41,261 nucleotides of DNA from Clostridium acetireducens DSM 10703 (GTDB lineage Bacteria; Bacillota; Clostridia; Clostridiales; Clostridiaceae). The stretch is taken from assembly GCF_001758365.1 (NCBI RefSeq), contig NZ_LZFO01000019.1, forward strand, positions 1 to 41,261, given 5' to 3'. The translations under genes were made by a program, and so were the position numbers. The notes under the pieces are model-generated. The model was not told where the DNA came from and searched no databases. It saw only the letters and a program-made list of their open reading frames with translations. Of the stretch, positions 1 through 9,811 are shown in pieces (positions within the stretch are counted from its first letter, which is position 1; the number at the start of each line of letters is the position of its first letter).

Positions 1-145
1 AAGAAAATTAGTGTGTTTAAATCATAATAAATGAAAAACATATTGAACAAATTTTCAAAATAGACTACAATCTATTTAAAGAAATAATACTACAATTTTT
101 TCTATTTAGTGAAAAAAATATACAATTAATGAAAGGAAGGTAAAA

Positions 146-2173
146 ATGAGAAATAATTTGTTAAAAAATCGTTCTATTAAGTTTAAAGTGCTTACGGTAC
201 CATTATCTATTTTTGTTATAGTACTGCTTTTAATATGTACATTATCTAGTATAATGATAAAGGAAAGGCTATTAAATCAAGTAAAAACGGAGGGAACACA
301 TTTGGGAACTGTAATATCTTCTCAAATGACTAAAAGTAGTAAAGCTGTAGATGTTATAGATGAAAATATAGAAGATAGAATAATTACTTTAGCAGAATTT
401 TTAAATGTTCAAGGAGATAAAATAAATAATAATGAATATTTAAAACAAGTCTGTAGAATTTTCAAAGTAGATGAAGTTAATGTAGCAGATAAAAATGGTA
501 AAATAATATACTCTAATATACCAAGTAGTATAGGAAGAGAAGTTAAAACTGATAATGTAGGTTATGTTGTTTTATCTGGGAAAAAGAATTCTGTTATGGA
601 AAAAATAAGAAAAAGTCAAAATGATGAAAATTACTATAAGTACGGTTATGTTAAAAAAAATAATGGTGGACTTTTTCAAATAGGAATACTTGCAAATAAA
701 ATTGAAAAACTTAATTCAAGTTTAAAGAATCAAACTATATTAGAAGAAATAGCAAAAAGTAAAAACATAGTTTATGCAGCTGTAGTTGATAAGAATCTTA
801 AAATAACATCTCATAGTGATAGAACTAAAATAGATAATTCTATAGATAAAAAAAATATTGAAAAAGTAGTAAAACAAGGTGAAAATATTACAGATATGTA
901 TTATTATAAAGAAAAAGGTGAAAAAGTATTTAATGTTATAGTTCCTATTTATAAAGATGGAGTGAGAGAGGGAGCATTAGATTTAGGACTTTCTTTAGAA
1001 AATACAAATAAAGCTATAATTAGAGTGATAACTTTAATAAGTATTATAGGTGTAATAGCTTTAATAGCTGCAGTATTTGTATTATTAAATATATCAAAAG
1101 ATGTAACTAATCCTTTAAAAGATATAGTATTAGTTTCTCAAAAAATAGCTGAAGGTGAATTAGATAATACTATAGAAGTAGATGGAAAAGATGAAATAGG
1201 AGTGCTTGGAAGAAATTTTGCTCAAATGAGTAGCAACTTAAGACAATCTATGATAGATATAAAAGAACAAACAAATAAAGTAGAAGAAATGTCTAGTCAG
1301 CTAAATGCTAATTCTCAGCAAATGACTTCTGTAACTAATGAAGTGACTAATGCTGTACAAGAAGTGACAAAAGGTGCTACTGAACAAGCTAATGATTTAG
1401 TAGAAATAGTAAATAGCGTAGAAGATTTATCAAAAGAAGTACAAAATATTCATAATAAGCTGAAATATGTAAAAGATAGTTCTGAAACTACAGAAAGCAA
1501 AGCTAATGTAGGAAAAGAGCAAATAAATGTATTGTTAAAATCTATAGAAGATATAAAATCATCTTTCCAAGTAGTAGTGGATAAAGTAAATAATTTAAAT
1601 GAAAGTGTATCTCAAGTAGGTAATATAACAGAAGTAATAAATGGAATATCAGAGCAGACAAATCTTTTGGCACTAAATGCAGCTATAGAAGCAGCAAGAG
1701 CTGGAGAAGCAGGAAAAGGATTTGCAGTTGTAGCTGAAGAAGTTAGAAAATTAGCAGAAATGTCAAAAGAATCTACAGATAAAATTCAAAATTTAGTACA
1801 AGCTATTAGCGCAGAAACGGGAAATGTAATACAAACTTCTAATGAAGTTAATGGCTTAGTAGAAGGACAAGTAAATATAGTTGAAAAATCTGTATTATCC
1901 TTTAATGATATACTAGATTCTATATCACAAATAGCTCCATTTATAGAAGAAACTTATGAGTCTTTAAAAAATACTTTAACATCTAAAGATATAGTTTCAA
2001 GTAAAGTAGAAGCAGTAACTGCTGTATCACAAGAAAATTCAGCTTCAGCAGAGGAAATATCTGCATCTTCAGAAGAAGTGCTTGCTAATTCAGAAGAAGT
2101 TTCAAGACATGCTGAAGAGCTAAATGAAGTAGCTGATAAATTAGGAGAAGCTACAAATAAATTTAAAATATAA
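146..2173 (+). CDS. methyl-accepting chemotaxis protein
   Basis: Transmembrane chemoreceptor of 675 residues that would signal to CheA/CheW at the inner face of the membrane. TM1 lies at about residues 15-37 and TM2 at about 289-315. The intervening extracellular region of about 250 residues has the size of a Cache-type sensor. A HAMP segment follows TM2, then a long coiled coil with the highly conserved hairpin tip [20 protein letters not shown] near residues 505-525. The C-terminus is rich in Glu/Ser/Ala heptads typical of methylation helices. The ATG follows a GAAAGGAAGG ribosome binding site. The ligand cannot be predicted. The next gene begins 15 bp downstream, so the two may be cotranscribed. 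Confidence 0.95.
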   Translation: MRNNLLKNRSIKFKVLTVPLSIFVIVLLLICTLSSIMIKERLLNQVKTEGTHLGTVISSQMTKSSKAVDVIDENIEDRIITLAEFLNVQGDKINNNEYLKQVCRIFKVDEVNVADKNGKIIYSNIPSSIGREVKTDNVGYVVLSGKKNSVMEKIRKSQNDENYYKYGYVKKNNGGLFQIGILANKIEKLNSSLKNQTILEEIAKSKNIVYAAVVDKNLKITSHSDRTKIDNSIDKKNIEKVVKQGENITDMYYYKEKGEKVFNVIVPIYKDGVREGALDLGLSLENTNKAIIRVITLISIIGVIALIAAVFVLLNISKDVTNPLKDIVLVSQKIAEGELDNTIEVDGKDEIGVLGRNFAQMSSNLRQSMIDIKEQTNKVEEMSSQLNANSQQMTSVTNEVTNAVQEVTKGATEQANDLVEIVNSVEDLSKEVQNIHNKLKYVKDSSETTESKANVGKEQINVLLKSIEDIKSSFQVVVDKVNNLNESVSQVGNITEVINGISEQTNLLALNAAIEAARAGEAGKGFAVVAEEVRKLAEMSKESTDKIQNLVQAISAETGNVIQTSNEVNGLVEGQVNIVEKSVLSFNDILDSISQIAPFIEETYESLKNTLTSKDIVSSKVEAVTAVSQENSASAEEISASSEEVLANSEEVSRHAEELNEVADKLGEATNKFKI

Positions 2174-2188
2174 TTCTTTGGAGGATAT

Positions 2189-3058
2189 ATGAATACTAAA
2201 GTTTTAAAAGAAGATAAACATTTTCAATCAGTAATATTAATGGTATTGGTGGCAGTACTTTGGAGCTTAGGTGGTCTTCTCATAAAGATTATAAATTGGA
2301 ATCCAGTGGCTATAGCGGGAACTAGGAGCGCTATAGCTGCTCTTGTTATGTTGTGTGCTATAAAGAAGCCTTCATTAAATTTTACCGTAGATAAAGTTTG
2401 TGGATCATTAGCTTATGCAGGAACAGTTATATGTTTTGTTGTAGCTAGTAAACTAACTACAGCAGCTAATGCTATACTTTTGCAGTACACTGCTCCAATA
2501 TACATAGCTTTATTTGGCAATTTCTTTTTAAAGGAAAAGGCAAAGAAATCCGATTGGGTATCTATATTTTTTATAATACTAGGAATGATATTATTTTTTG
2601 TAGATAATTTAAGTTTTGGAAAATTAGCAGGTAATATTTTTGGTGTTTTAACAGGTATTACTTTTGCTTTTAATGCTATATTTTTAAGAAGACAAAAGGA
2701 TGGAAATCCAACAGAAATTTTGTTTTGGGGAAATTTACTTACAGCTTTAATAGCTATTCCATTTATGCTTCAATCTAAGCCAGATTTTAAAAGTTGTATT
2801 GCTCTTTTAATATTAGGAATAGTTCAATTGGGAATACCTTATTTAATTTATTCTATAGCTATAAAAAATGTAACAGCATTAGAAGCAGTATTAATACCTG
2901 TTATAGAGCCTGTACTAAATCCTATTTGGGTATTTATTTTTACAGGAGAAAAACCAGGTATGTGGGCTTTAATAGGCGGAAGCATTGTGCTTTTATCTGT
3001 GGTTTTAAATTCAGTTTATGCCATAATAAAAAGCAAAAGAGCAATTTGTGTTAAGTAA
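2189..3058 (+). CDS. EamA/DMT-family transporter
   Basis: Multispanning membrane protein of 289 residues with about ten hydrophobic segments arranged as two EamA repeats, the size and layout of drug/metabolite exporters. The N-terminal repeat carries the familiar LWSLGGLLIK and GTRSAIAALV segments; the second repeat ends with EPVLNPIWVFIF near residues 240-252. A GGAGG site lies just before the ATG. The substrate is unknown. The last 17 nt of the gene belong to palindromic element E1, so its final residues (about AICVK) are mirrored on the far side of the element. It is probably cotranscribed with the chemoreceptor. Confidence 0.9.
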   Translation: MNTKVLKEDKHFQSVILMVLVAVLWSLGGLLIKIINWNPVAIAGTRSAIAALVMLCAIKKPSLNFTVDKVCGSLAYAGTVICFVVASKLTTAANAILLQYTAPIYIALFGNFFLKEKAKKSDWVSIFFIILGMILFFVDNLSFGKLAGNIFGVLTGITFAFNAIFLRRQKDGNPTEILFWGNLLTALIAIPFMLQSKPDFKSCIALLILGIVQLGIPYLIYSIAIKNVTALEAVLIPVIEPVLNPIWVFIFTGEKPGMWALIGGSIVLLSVVLNSVYAIIKSKRAICVK

Positions 3059-3437
3059 CAATTTATAAATGACGTAGTGAGTAATGTGTATGTAAAATAA
3101 AAAAATATACTAAAATTTAGGCAAAAATTAAGTGCCACAGCAGCATTAGTGTGTGTAAATAAATCATTTCATTAAGAACTTCTAAAATTAAAAATTTAAA
3201 AAACTCCTACCCAATTTATGCCCCGTCCTTGGGGCGGAAATTGGCTCGTCACGTCCTGTGACGAATTACGGAGTTTTTTAAATTTTTAACTTAAGAAGTT
3301 CTATAATTTATTCAAATTATTTACACACACTAATGCTGCTGTGGCACTTAATTTTTGCCTAAATTTTAGTATATTTTTTTATTTTACATACACATTACTC
3401 ACTACGTCATTTATAAATTGTTATTTAACACAAATTG
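3042..3437. repeat. giant palindromic element E1 (reverse core)
   Basis: Near-perfect inverted repeat of 396 bp. Outside the core the two arms of about 130 bp differ at one position. The core is in reverse orientation here: the apex (about 3203-3274) reads ACTCCTACCC to ACGGAGT. It holds two hairpins whose complementary-strand loops are AGGAC; the first hairpin has TCGTCAC/GTGACGA where the other copies have TCATCAC/GTGATGA, a compensatory change. The stem next to the apex (AGAACTTCT/AGAAGTTCT) also differs from the other copies but still pairs. The left arm includes the end and stop codon of the EamA gene. Weaker matching continues outward (CATAATAAA at 3022-3030 against 3441-3449). Confidence 0.95.
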
Positions 3438-3516
3438 GGTTTTATTATGCACAAAAACTAGTAATGATTAATAGTATATATTTAGTAGCTTTGTTTTTTT
3501 AGGTTACATAATAGTG

Positions 3517-3538
3517 CCCTTTGGATAATTCCAAAGGG
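3517..3538 (+). promoter_or_regulatory. hairpin upstream of the 123-residue gene
   Basis: CCCTTTGGA-TAAT-TCCAAAGGG forms a perfect 9-bp stem with a 4-nt loop, 13 nt before the ribosome binding site. No T-run follows it, so it looks more like a 5'-leader hairpin or mRNA stabiliser than a terminator. Its function is inferred only. Confidence 0.45.
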
Positions 3539-3563
3539 TTAAAAATTTCAAGGAGGGATTTTA

Positions 3564-3935
3564 GTGGAAGTTGTTATAATAAAATATGTATTAATAATTC
3601 TTTTACTAGGAGCTTTACTATACTTTTTATATTTAATAAGAGAAAAGGATTTTCAAGTAGTGGAAGAATACTATGGTATAGAAAATAATTTATTGGCTTC
3701 TTTAAAAGTTGAAGAAACTAATAAACAAGTTGTAAAAAAAATATTAGAGGAAGCATCTAAATCAGTAAAACAAGTAGAATTAAAGCATAAACAGGAAACT
3801 GAAGTATATAAAGAAGAAAAATCTTTAGAAATATTTAAAAAAAATTTAGAAAGAATAAATATTAAAAGCAAAATTGAAGAAGATAATTTAAAGCACATAT
3901 TAAGAATAGCTTCAGCAATTATAAAAGAATATTAA
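3564..3935 (+). CDS. small membrane-anchored hypothetical protein
   Basis: Protein of 123 residues starting at GTG behind a strong AGGAGG site. One N-terminal membrane segment (about residues 5-25, hydrophobic, followed by REKDF) is followed by a charged, Glu/Lys-rich helical region likely to form a coiled coil, facing the cytoplasm if the positive-inside rule holds. I do not recognise a family. It lies about 120 bp upstream of parE on the same strand, so it may share a transcript with topoisomerase IV, but nothing in its sequence ties it to DNA topology. Confidence 0.75.
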   Translation: MEVVIIKYVLIILLLGALLYFLYLIREKDFQVVEEYYGIENNLLASLKVEETNKQVVKKILEEASKSVKQVELKHKQETEVYKEEKSLEIFKKNLERINIKSKIEEDNLKHILRIASAIIKEY

Positions 3936-4059
3936 GTAATATTAGGTCATATAATACAAAAAATAATAAAAAAATCCAAATAAAAGGAGAACGTTTGTTT
4001 TTACTAATTTTTTCTGATATAATTATTAACCAGATAAAATAAACAACGGAGGATTGAAT

Positions 4060-6021
4060 ATGGGAGAAAATAAACATATAGATAAATCCACAGCTTATGA
4101 TGTTACAGCACTTACATCTCTTGAAAAATTAGAACCTGTTAGAATTAGACCAGGTATGTATATAGGTTCTACAGGTGTAAAAGGACTTCATCATTGTATA
4201 TGGGAGATACTAGACAACTCTATAGATGAAATTTCCAATGGCTATGGAGATACAGCAAGTATCATATTAAATAAAGATAATAGCGTAACTATAATAGATA
4301 ATGGAAGAGGAATACCTACAGGTATTCACCCTATAAAAAAGAAATCAGGAGTGGAGATGGTATTTACAGAGCTTCACACTGGAGGGAAGTTTAACAACAA
4401 TTTGTATAAAACTTCTGGAGGTCTTCATGGTGTAGGAGCTTCTGTAGTTAATGCTCTTTCAAAGTGGCTTGAAGTTGATGTGCATCAAAATGGCAAAATA
4501 TATAGTCAGAGATTTGAGTATGCTATAGATGAAAAATTAAATAAAAAAATGCCAGGAACACCAGTTACTCCTTTAAAAATTGTAGGAAATACTAAAAAAA
4601 CTGGAACAAAAATTACTTTTATGCCGGATAAAGATGTATTTTCCACAATAGATTTTAAATTTGATATAATTGACGAAAGACTTCAAGAGTTAGCTTTTCA
4701 AAATAAAGGCATAACTTTAATATTTATAGATAAAAGAAAAGATGAAATTTTAGAAAAAAAATATCATTCAGAAAGAGGACTTTTAGATTTTATTGAGTAT
4801 TTAAATGAAAGTAAAACACCTCTTCATAATCCACCTATTCATTTTGAAGGTGAAAAACAAGTAAATGATATAAGAATGGAAGGGGAAATATGCATACAGT
4901 TTACAGATTCTACCACAGAATATATAGCAAGTTATGTAAACAATATTCCAACTACAGAGTCAGGAACTCATGAAACCGGTTTTAAAACAGGTATGACAAG
5001 AGCTTTTAAAGAGTGTGCTAGAAAATTTAATTTATCTAAAGATAAGGATAAAGATTTTGAGGGAAATGACTTAAGAGAAGGAATGACAGCTATAATAAAA
5101 ATTAAATTAACTAATCCCATATTTGAGGGACAAACTAAGACAAAACTTGGAAATAATGAAGCTTATACTATGATGAATGATTTAGCTTATACAAAGCTTT
5201 GTGAGTGGATAGAGGATAATAAAGATGCAGCTTCTTTAATTATAAATAATGCAGTGGATGCAGCTACAAGAAGGGAAAAAATTAAAAAAATAAATGAAGC
5301 AGAAAAAAGAAAAGTAGGTAGAGGAACTTCTCCTTTAGCAGGTAAAGTAGCAGTATGCACATTAAAAAAACCTGAATTGTCAGAATTTATTATAGTGGAG
5401 GGAGATTCTGCAGGAGGTTCTGCAAAGCAAGCTCGTGATAGAAGATTTCAAACTATAATGCCTTCCAAGGGAAAGATTATGAATACAGAAAAGCAAAAGT
5501 TAGAAAATGTAATTGGCAGTGAAGAATTAAAAATATTTAATACTGCTATAGGTACTGGTATTTTGGATAATTACAATGAAGAAGAGTTAAAATACGATAA
5601 AATTATAATTATGAGTGATGCAGATGTGGATGGCTACCATATTAGAACACTTTGGATGACTTATATTTATAGATATATGAAGTGTTTAATAACCAATGGA
5701 CATTTGTATATTGCATTGCCGCCTCTTTACAAAGTGTATAAAACAGTTAAGGGAAAAGAAGTAATAAAATATGCTTATAGTGATGAACAATTGGATAAAG
5801 CTAAAAAACAAGTGGGAAAAGGCGCTTTAATACAAAGATATAAAGGTCTTGGAGAAATGAATCCAGATCAACTTTGGGAAACTACTTTAAATCCAGAAAC
5901 AAGAACACTGCAGCAAATAAGTATAAAAGATGCTGCTAAAGCTGAAAAAATGGTTTCACTTTTAATGGGTGATGTAGTTGAACCTAGAAAGAATTATATG
6001 TATAAGTACGCAGAATTTTAA
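4060..6021 (+). CDS. parE: DNA topoisomerase IV subunit B
   Basis: ATPase subunit of a type IIA topoisomerase, 653 residues from the ATG at 4060. A TTG at 4054 is in frame but only 1 nt from the GGAGG site, whereas the ATG is 7 nt away. The GHKL ATPase motifs are clear: EILDNSIDE near residue 50, DNGRGIP, and GGLHGVGASVVNALS. The transducer region is followed by a TOPRIM domain with IVEGDSAGGSAKQARDR and SDADVDGYH. The C-terminus ends soon after MGDVVEPRK, as in compact GyrB/ParE proteins. The adjacent partner lacks an obvious GyrA box, which favours topoisomerase IV over gyrase. The parC homologue starts 28 bp downstream. Confidence 0.9.
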   Translation: MGENKHIDKSTAYDVTALTSLEKLEPVRIRPGMYIGSTGVKGLHHCIWEILDNSIDEISNGYGDTASIILNKDNSVTIIDNGRGIPTGIHPIKKKSGVEMVFTELHTGGKFNNNLYKTSGGLHGVGASVVNALSKWLEVDVHQNGKIYSQRFEYAIDEKLNKKMPGTPVTPLKIVGNTKKTGTKITFMPDKDVFSTIDFKFDIIDERLQELAFQNKGITLIFIDKRKDEILEKKYHSERGLLDFIEYLNESKTPLHNPPIHFEGEKQVNDIRMEGEICIQFTDSTTEYIASYVNNIPTTESGTHETGFKTGMTRAFKECARKFNLSKDKDKDFEGNDLREGMTAIIKIKLTNPIFEGQTKTKLGNNEAYTMMNDLAYTKLCEWIEDNKDAASLIINNAVDAATRREKIKKINEAEKRKVGRGTSPLAGKVAVCTLKKPELSEFIIVEGDSAGGSAKQARDRRFQTIMPSKGKIMNTEKQKLENVIGSEELKIFNTAIGTGILDNYNEEELKYDKIIIMSDADVDGYHIRTLWMTYIYRYMKCLITNGHLYIALPPLYKVYKTVKGKEVIKYAYSDEQLDKAKKQVGKGALIQRYKGLGEMNPDQLWETTLNPETRTLQQISIKDAAKAEKMVSLLMGDVVEPRKNYMYKYAEF

Positions 6022-6049
6022 CTTGTTTACAGCTTAAAGGAGTGAAATT

Positions 6050-8929
6050 ATGGCTAAAAATATAGATATACCAAAGGATAAAAACATAATAAAAGTACCC
6101 TTAGAAGAAGCTATGCCAGAGAATTATTTGCCTTATGCTGTAGAAGTTGCTAAAGACAGAGCACTTCCAGATGTAAGAGATGGTCTAAAACCAGTGCATA
6201 GAAGAATAATTTATGGAGCTTATATGCTTAAAGCTTTTCCAGATAAACCTTATTATAAATCTGCCAGAATAGTAGGAGATATATTAGGTAAATACCATCC
6301 TCATGGAGATAGTTCTGTGTATGAAGCTATGGTAATATTAGCACAAAACTTTACTACAAGAGCACCACTTATAGATGGACATGGTAACTGGGGAAGTATA
6401 GATGGAGATAGTGCAGCAGCTATGCGTTATACAGAAGCTAGGCTTACTAAAATAGCTTTAGAGATGATAAAAGATATAGACAAGGGTGTAGTGGATATGG
6501 TAGATAACTACTCAGGTTCAGAAAAAGAGCCAGAAGTTTTACCAGCAAGATACCCTAATATTTTAGTAAATGGAGCTTTTGGAATAGCAGTAGGTCTTGC
6601 TACTAACATACCACCTCATAATTTAAAAGAAGTTATAAATGGATGTTTAGCTTACATAGATAATAATCAAATTGAAACTAAAGAGATTATGAATTATATA
6701 AAAGGACCAGACCTTCCTACAGGAGGAACTTTAATAGGCAAAAATTCATTGTTATCTGCTTATGAGACTGGTCAAGGAAAGGTTACTTTAAGGGCAAAAG
6801 CAGATATTGAAAAGTTGGAAAATGGAAAATTAGCTATTGTTATAAAAGAATTTCCTTATAGAAAAAATAAATCTAAAATACTTCAAACTATATCTGAAAT
6901 GACAGCAGACAAAAAACACGCTAAAACTTTAGAAGCAATTTATGATATAAGGGATGAGTCCGATAGAAATGGAATAAGAGCAGTTATTGAATTTAAAAGG
7001 TCTATAGATGAAGAAACATCAGAAAAAGTGCTTAAATATCTATACAAAAAAACTGACCTTCAATATAATTTATCTTTTAACATGGTAGCTTTAGCTAATG
7101 GAAAGCCAGAAACTATGGGACTTAAAACCATAATTAAGTATTATGTAGAACATCAAAAGGATGTAGTTACTAGAAGAACTAAAAGGGAACTTGAAATAGC
7201 GGAAAAAAGATTTCACATAGTAGAAGGATTTATAAAAGCTATTGGAATAATGGATGAAATTATAAAAACTATACGAGCTTCTAAATCTAAAAAAGATGCT
7301 CATAATAATTTAGTATCTAAGTTTGGATTTACAGACATACAATCTGATGCCATACTAGAACTTATGCTATATAGACTTACTGGATTAGAAATTGTTGCTT
7401 TTGAAAAAGAACATAAAGAATTAGAAAAGCAAATTAATAAATTAAGTAAAATATTAGAAAGCGAAAAAGAATTATTAAAAGTTATTAAAAAAGAACTAAA
7501 AGAAGTAAAAGAAACTTACGGAGATGAAAGAAGAACAACTATAGTAGAAAATGACGAAGCAGCTAAAATAGATTTAGAGGAATTAATAATTGAAGAAGAT
7601 GAAGTTATAACTATGTCTAATGAAGGATTTATAAAGAGAATAGCTCTTAAATCTTATAATAGATGTAGTGCAAATGTGGAAGATATAGAGTATAGAGAAG
7701 GAGACTTTAACAAATATTTAATTTCTTCTAACACTAAAGACACACTTATGTTCTTTACAGACAAGGGAAATATGTATCAAATAAAAACAGTAATGCTTCC
7801 AGAACTTAGATGGAAAGAAAAAGGTGAAAGATTAGAAGATTTAATAAGAGGATTGGATTTAAGTAAAGAAAATATAATAGCTGTTTATTCTATAGATAAC
7901 ATAACAGCTCAAAAGGATTTTATGTTCTTTACTTCTACAGGATGTATTAAAAAGACAGCATTACATAGATTTAATACTAATTACTCTAAAATTATGGCAT
8001 TAAAGCTAAGAAAAGGTGAAAACTTAGCTAAAATTGAATTGGTAGATAGAAATAGAGATAGAGAATTTATAGAATTTGAAACTTTAAAAGGATTAAAGTT
8101 CCAAATTGAAGAACCAGAAATTGAAGAAGAAGATAGAAATATAGTAGGAAGAGATTTATTTAGTTTACCTATTAGTGATGCAGTAGTTAAAGCGGAATTC
8201 GTTAAAGAGTATAATTACAAAGAATTTACTTTAGAACTAACGCCTTTTGGCAAAATTAAAATTGCAAAGAATAATAAAAAATCAGAAGGATTAAAAGTAT
8301 TTACTAATTCCTTAAAACAAATTGTAATATTCACAAAGAATGGCAGTGCCTACAGTATGCCAGCCTACATGATTCAAAACATAGGAAAAAAAGGCATAGA
8401 TATTAAGCACTTAATAGAAGATATAAACAAATCAAATCCTATAATAAAAGTTTTATCCGTAGATGACTTTAACAAAGAAGGAAGTCTATATTTCTTTACA
8501 AAACAAGGCATAGTAAAAAGAATGCTTATAAGTGAACTAAAAGACATTAAATTTTCAAGCATAGTTTATAAATTTAAAAAAGAAAAGGATGAAATAATAA
8601 ACATAGAATATGTAGAAAATCCAGAATCTAAAGATATTATTTTAGTAACAGAAAAAGCAATGTGTATAAGATTTGACTCCTCCACTGTAAATCCTATGGG
8701 TAAAATAGCATCAGGAGTTAATGGTATTAACTTAAATAAAGAAGATATAGTGGTATCTGCCCATATAATTGACAAAGATTCTAGCGAAAATATGATTATA
8801 AAAACCAACAAAGGCAAAAAAGAAACTATAAATTTAAAGGAAATTATTCCCCAAAACAGAGCAGGTAAGGGCAAAAATATTTTACTTATAATAATGGATG
8901 AATTATTAGCAGAAGTTTTGGTAAGTTAA
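6050..8929 (+). CDS. parC: DNA topoisomerase IV subunit A
   Basis: DNA-breaking subunit of 959 residues that partners the upstream ParE. The winged-helix and tower region includes [11 protein letters not shown], the quinolone-determining segment [13 protein letters not shown], and the catalytic tyrosine in AAAMRYTEA (Tyr127). A long coiled-coil stretch around residues 450-490 precedes a C-terminal beta-pinwheel-like region of about 450 residues, longer than in Escherichia coli ParC. No QRRGGKG-type GyrA box is visible, supporting ParC. The TAA stop lies inside the first unit of heptad repeat F1, so the extreme C-terminus (LVS) may have been set by that insertion. Confidence 0.9.
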   Translation: MAKNIDIPKDKNIIKVPLEEAMPENYLPYAVEVAKDRALPDVRDGLKPVHRRIIYGAYMLKAFPDKPYYKSARIVGDILGKYHPHGDSSVYEAMVILAQNFTTRAPLIDGHGNWGSIDGDSAAAMRYTEARLTKIALEMIKDIDKGVVDMVDNYSGSEKEPEVLPARYPNILVNGAFGIAVGLATNIPPHNLKEVINGCLAYIDNNQIETKEIMNYIKGPDLPTGGTLIGKNSLLSAYETGQGKVTLRAKADIEKLENGKLAIVIKEFPYRKNKSKILQTISEMTADKKHAKTLEAIYDIRDESDRNGIRAVIEFKRSIDEETSEKVLKYLYKKTDLQYNLSFNMVALANGKPETMGLKTIIKYYVEHQKDVVTRRTKRELEIAEKRFHIVEGFIKAIGIMDEIIKTIRASKSKKDAHNNLVSKFGFTDIQSDAILELMLYRLTGLEIVAFEKEHKELEKQINKLSKILESEKELLKVIKKELKEVKETYGDERRTTIVENDEAAKIDLEELIIEEDEVITMSNEGFIKRIALKSYNRCSANVEDIEYREGDFNKYLISSNTKDTLMFFTDKGNMYQIKTVMLPELRWKEKGERLEDLIRGLDLSKENIIAVYSIDNITAQKDFMFFTSTGCIKKTALHRFNTNYSKIMALKLRKGENLAKIELVDRNRDREFIEFETLKGLKFQIEEPEIEEEDRNIVGRDLFSLPISDAVVKAEFVKEYNYKEFTLELTPFGKIKIAKNNKKSEGLKVFTNSLKQIVIFTKNGSAYSMPAYMIQNIGKKGIDIKHLIEDINKSNPIIKVLSVDDFNKEGSLYFFTKQGIVKRMLISELKDIKFSSIVYKFKKEKDEIINIEYVENPESKDIILVTEKAMCIRFDSSTVNPMGKIASGVNGINLNKEDIVVSAHIIDKDSSENMIIKTNKGKKETINLKEIIPQNRAGKGKNILLIIMDELLAEVLVS

Positions 8930-9169
8930 GAGTTTAGAGTTAAGAGTTAAGAGTTTAGGAGAATTTTTCTCCATTGACATTACGAAAAATTTTTTATTTA
9001 TTGGCAAAATCCCAGTAAAAGTTTTACTTTTACTGGGATTTTATTTTTAATGCTCCAACCTACCTGCGTATATAAGGTAGTATTACATAATCAAAAATTT
9101 TTCGTAATGCCAATGGAGAAAAATTCTCCTAAACTCTTAACCCTAAACTCTAAACTCTAAACTAAAAAA
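8925..9169. repeat. heptad-ended inverted repeat element F1
   Basis: Inverted-repeat element of about 245 bp filling the parC to DJ-1 gap. The left end is a run of seven-base units (AGAGTTT, AGAGTTA, AGAGTTA, AGAGTTT), then GGAGAATTTTTCTCC and ATTACGAAAAATTTTT. The right end is the inverse of the same order (AAAAATTTTTCGTAAT, GGAGAAAAATTCTCC, then inverted heptads including one CCCTAAA). The first unit supplies the TAA stop of parC. A terminator hairpin lies in the middle. Related copies are at about 11763, 28191, 34567 and 38010. Confidence 0.85.
9007..9042. terminator. intrinsic terminator inside F1
   Basis: AAATCCCAGTAAAAG pairs with CTTTTACTGGGATTT across a short loop, flanked by A/T runs, giving a stem of about 15 bp usable on either strand. 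It closes the parE-parC transcript. Confidence 0.8.
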
Positions 9170-9250
9170 GTATAAGCCTTCTTCAATATTACATTAAAAT
9201 TAAATTTTGTGGTATAATTAGGAAGTAGATATAGTATTGGAGGGGTTAAC

Positions 9251-9811
9251 ATGAAAAAAGCAGTGGTACTATTTGCAGAAGGCTTTGAAGAAATAGAAGG
9301 TCTTACTGTAGTGGATGTATTAAGAAGAGCAGGGGTTTTATGTGATATGTGTTCAGTAAGTTCCAATAAAGAAGTAGTTGGTGCTCATAATATACCTATT
9401 AAAACTGATATAACTTTTGATAATGCCAACTTTGATGAATATGAAGCTATAATTATGCCAGGAGGAATTCCAGGTTCTACTAATTTAAGAGATAATAATA
9501 AAGTATTAGATAAAGTAAGAGATTTTAATAATAAAGGAAAAATAGTGGCAGCTATGTGTGCTGCACCTATTGTTTTAGTAGCAGCAGGAGTTGTAGCTGA
9601 AAGGACTATTACAGCTTATCCTGGAATAGAAAAAGAATTAGGAAATGTAAATTATTCTGAAGAAATTGTAGTTCAAGATGGCAATATAATAACAAGTAGA
9701 GGACCTGCTACAGCTATTTACTTTGCTTTAAAAATACTTCAAAATTTATCAGGAAGAGAAGTAGCTGAAAACATAAAAGAAGGTATGTTAGTTAATTTAA
9801 TAGAAAAATAA
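9251..9811 (+). CDS. DJ-1/PfpI (YajL-like) family protein
   Basis: Cytoplasmic flavodoxin-fold protein of 186 residues, full length for the DJ-1/YajL branch. The nucleophile-elbow cysteine is Cys103 in AAMCAAP and the conserved acidic partner is Glu16 in GFEEIE. The PGGIPGSTNLRD segment near residue 70 and SRGPATA near residue 153 are family hallmarks. Family roles include chaperone/glyoxalase-type protection and, less often, peptidase activity; the sequence does not discriminate. The ATG follows GGAGGGG. The last 19 nt of the gene (encoding about NLIEK and stop) lie within the left arm of palindrome E2 and are present in inverted form at about 10184-10202. Confidence 0.9.
   Translation: MKKAVVLFAEGFEEIEGLTVVDVLRRAGVLCDMCSVSSNKEVVGAHNIPIKTDITFDNANFDEYEAIIMPGGIPGSTNLRDNNKVLDKVRDFNNKGKIVAAMCAAPIVLVAAGVVAERTITAYPGIEKELGNVNYSEEIVVQDGNIITSRGPATAIYFALKILQNLSGREVAENIKEGMLVNLIEK

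Noticed and set aside
4054-4059. TTG start for parE
   Set aside because: Only 1 nt from GGAGG; the ATG at 4060 has normal spacing.
8566-8874. Open frame on the minus strand within parC
   Set aside because: Shadow of the strongly supported parC frame; no initiation signal and AT-biased composition typical of antisense frames.
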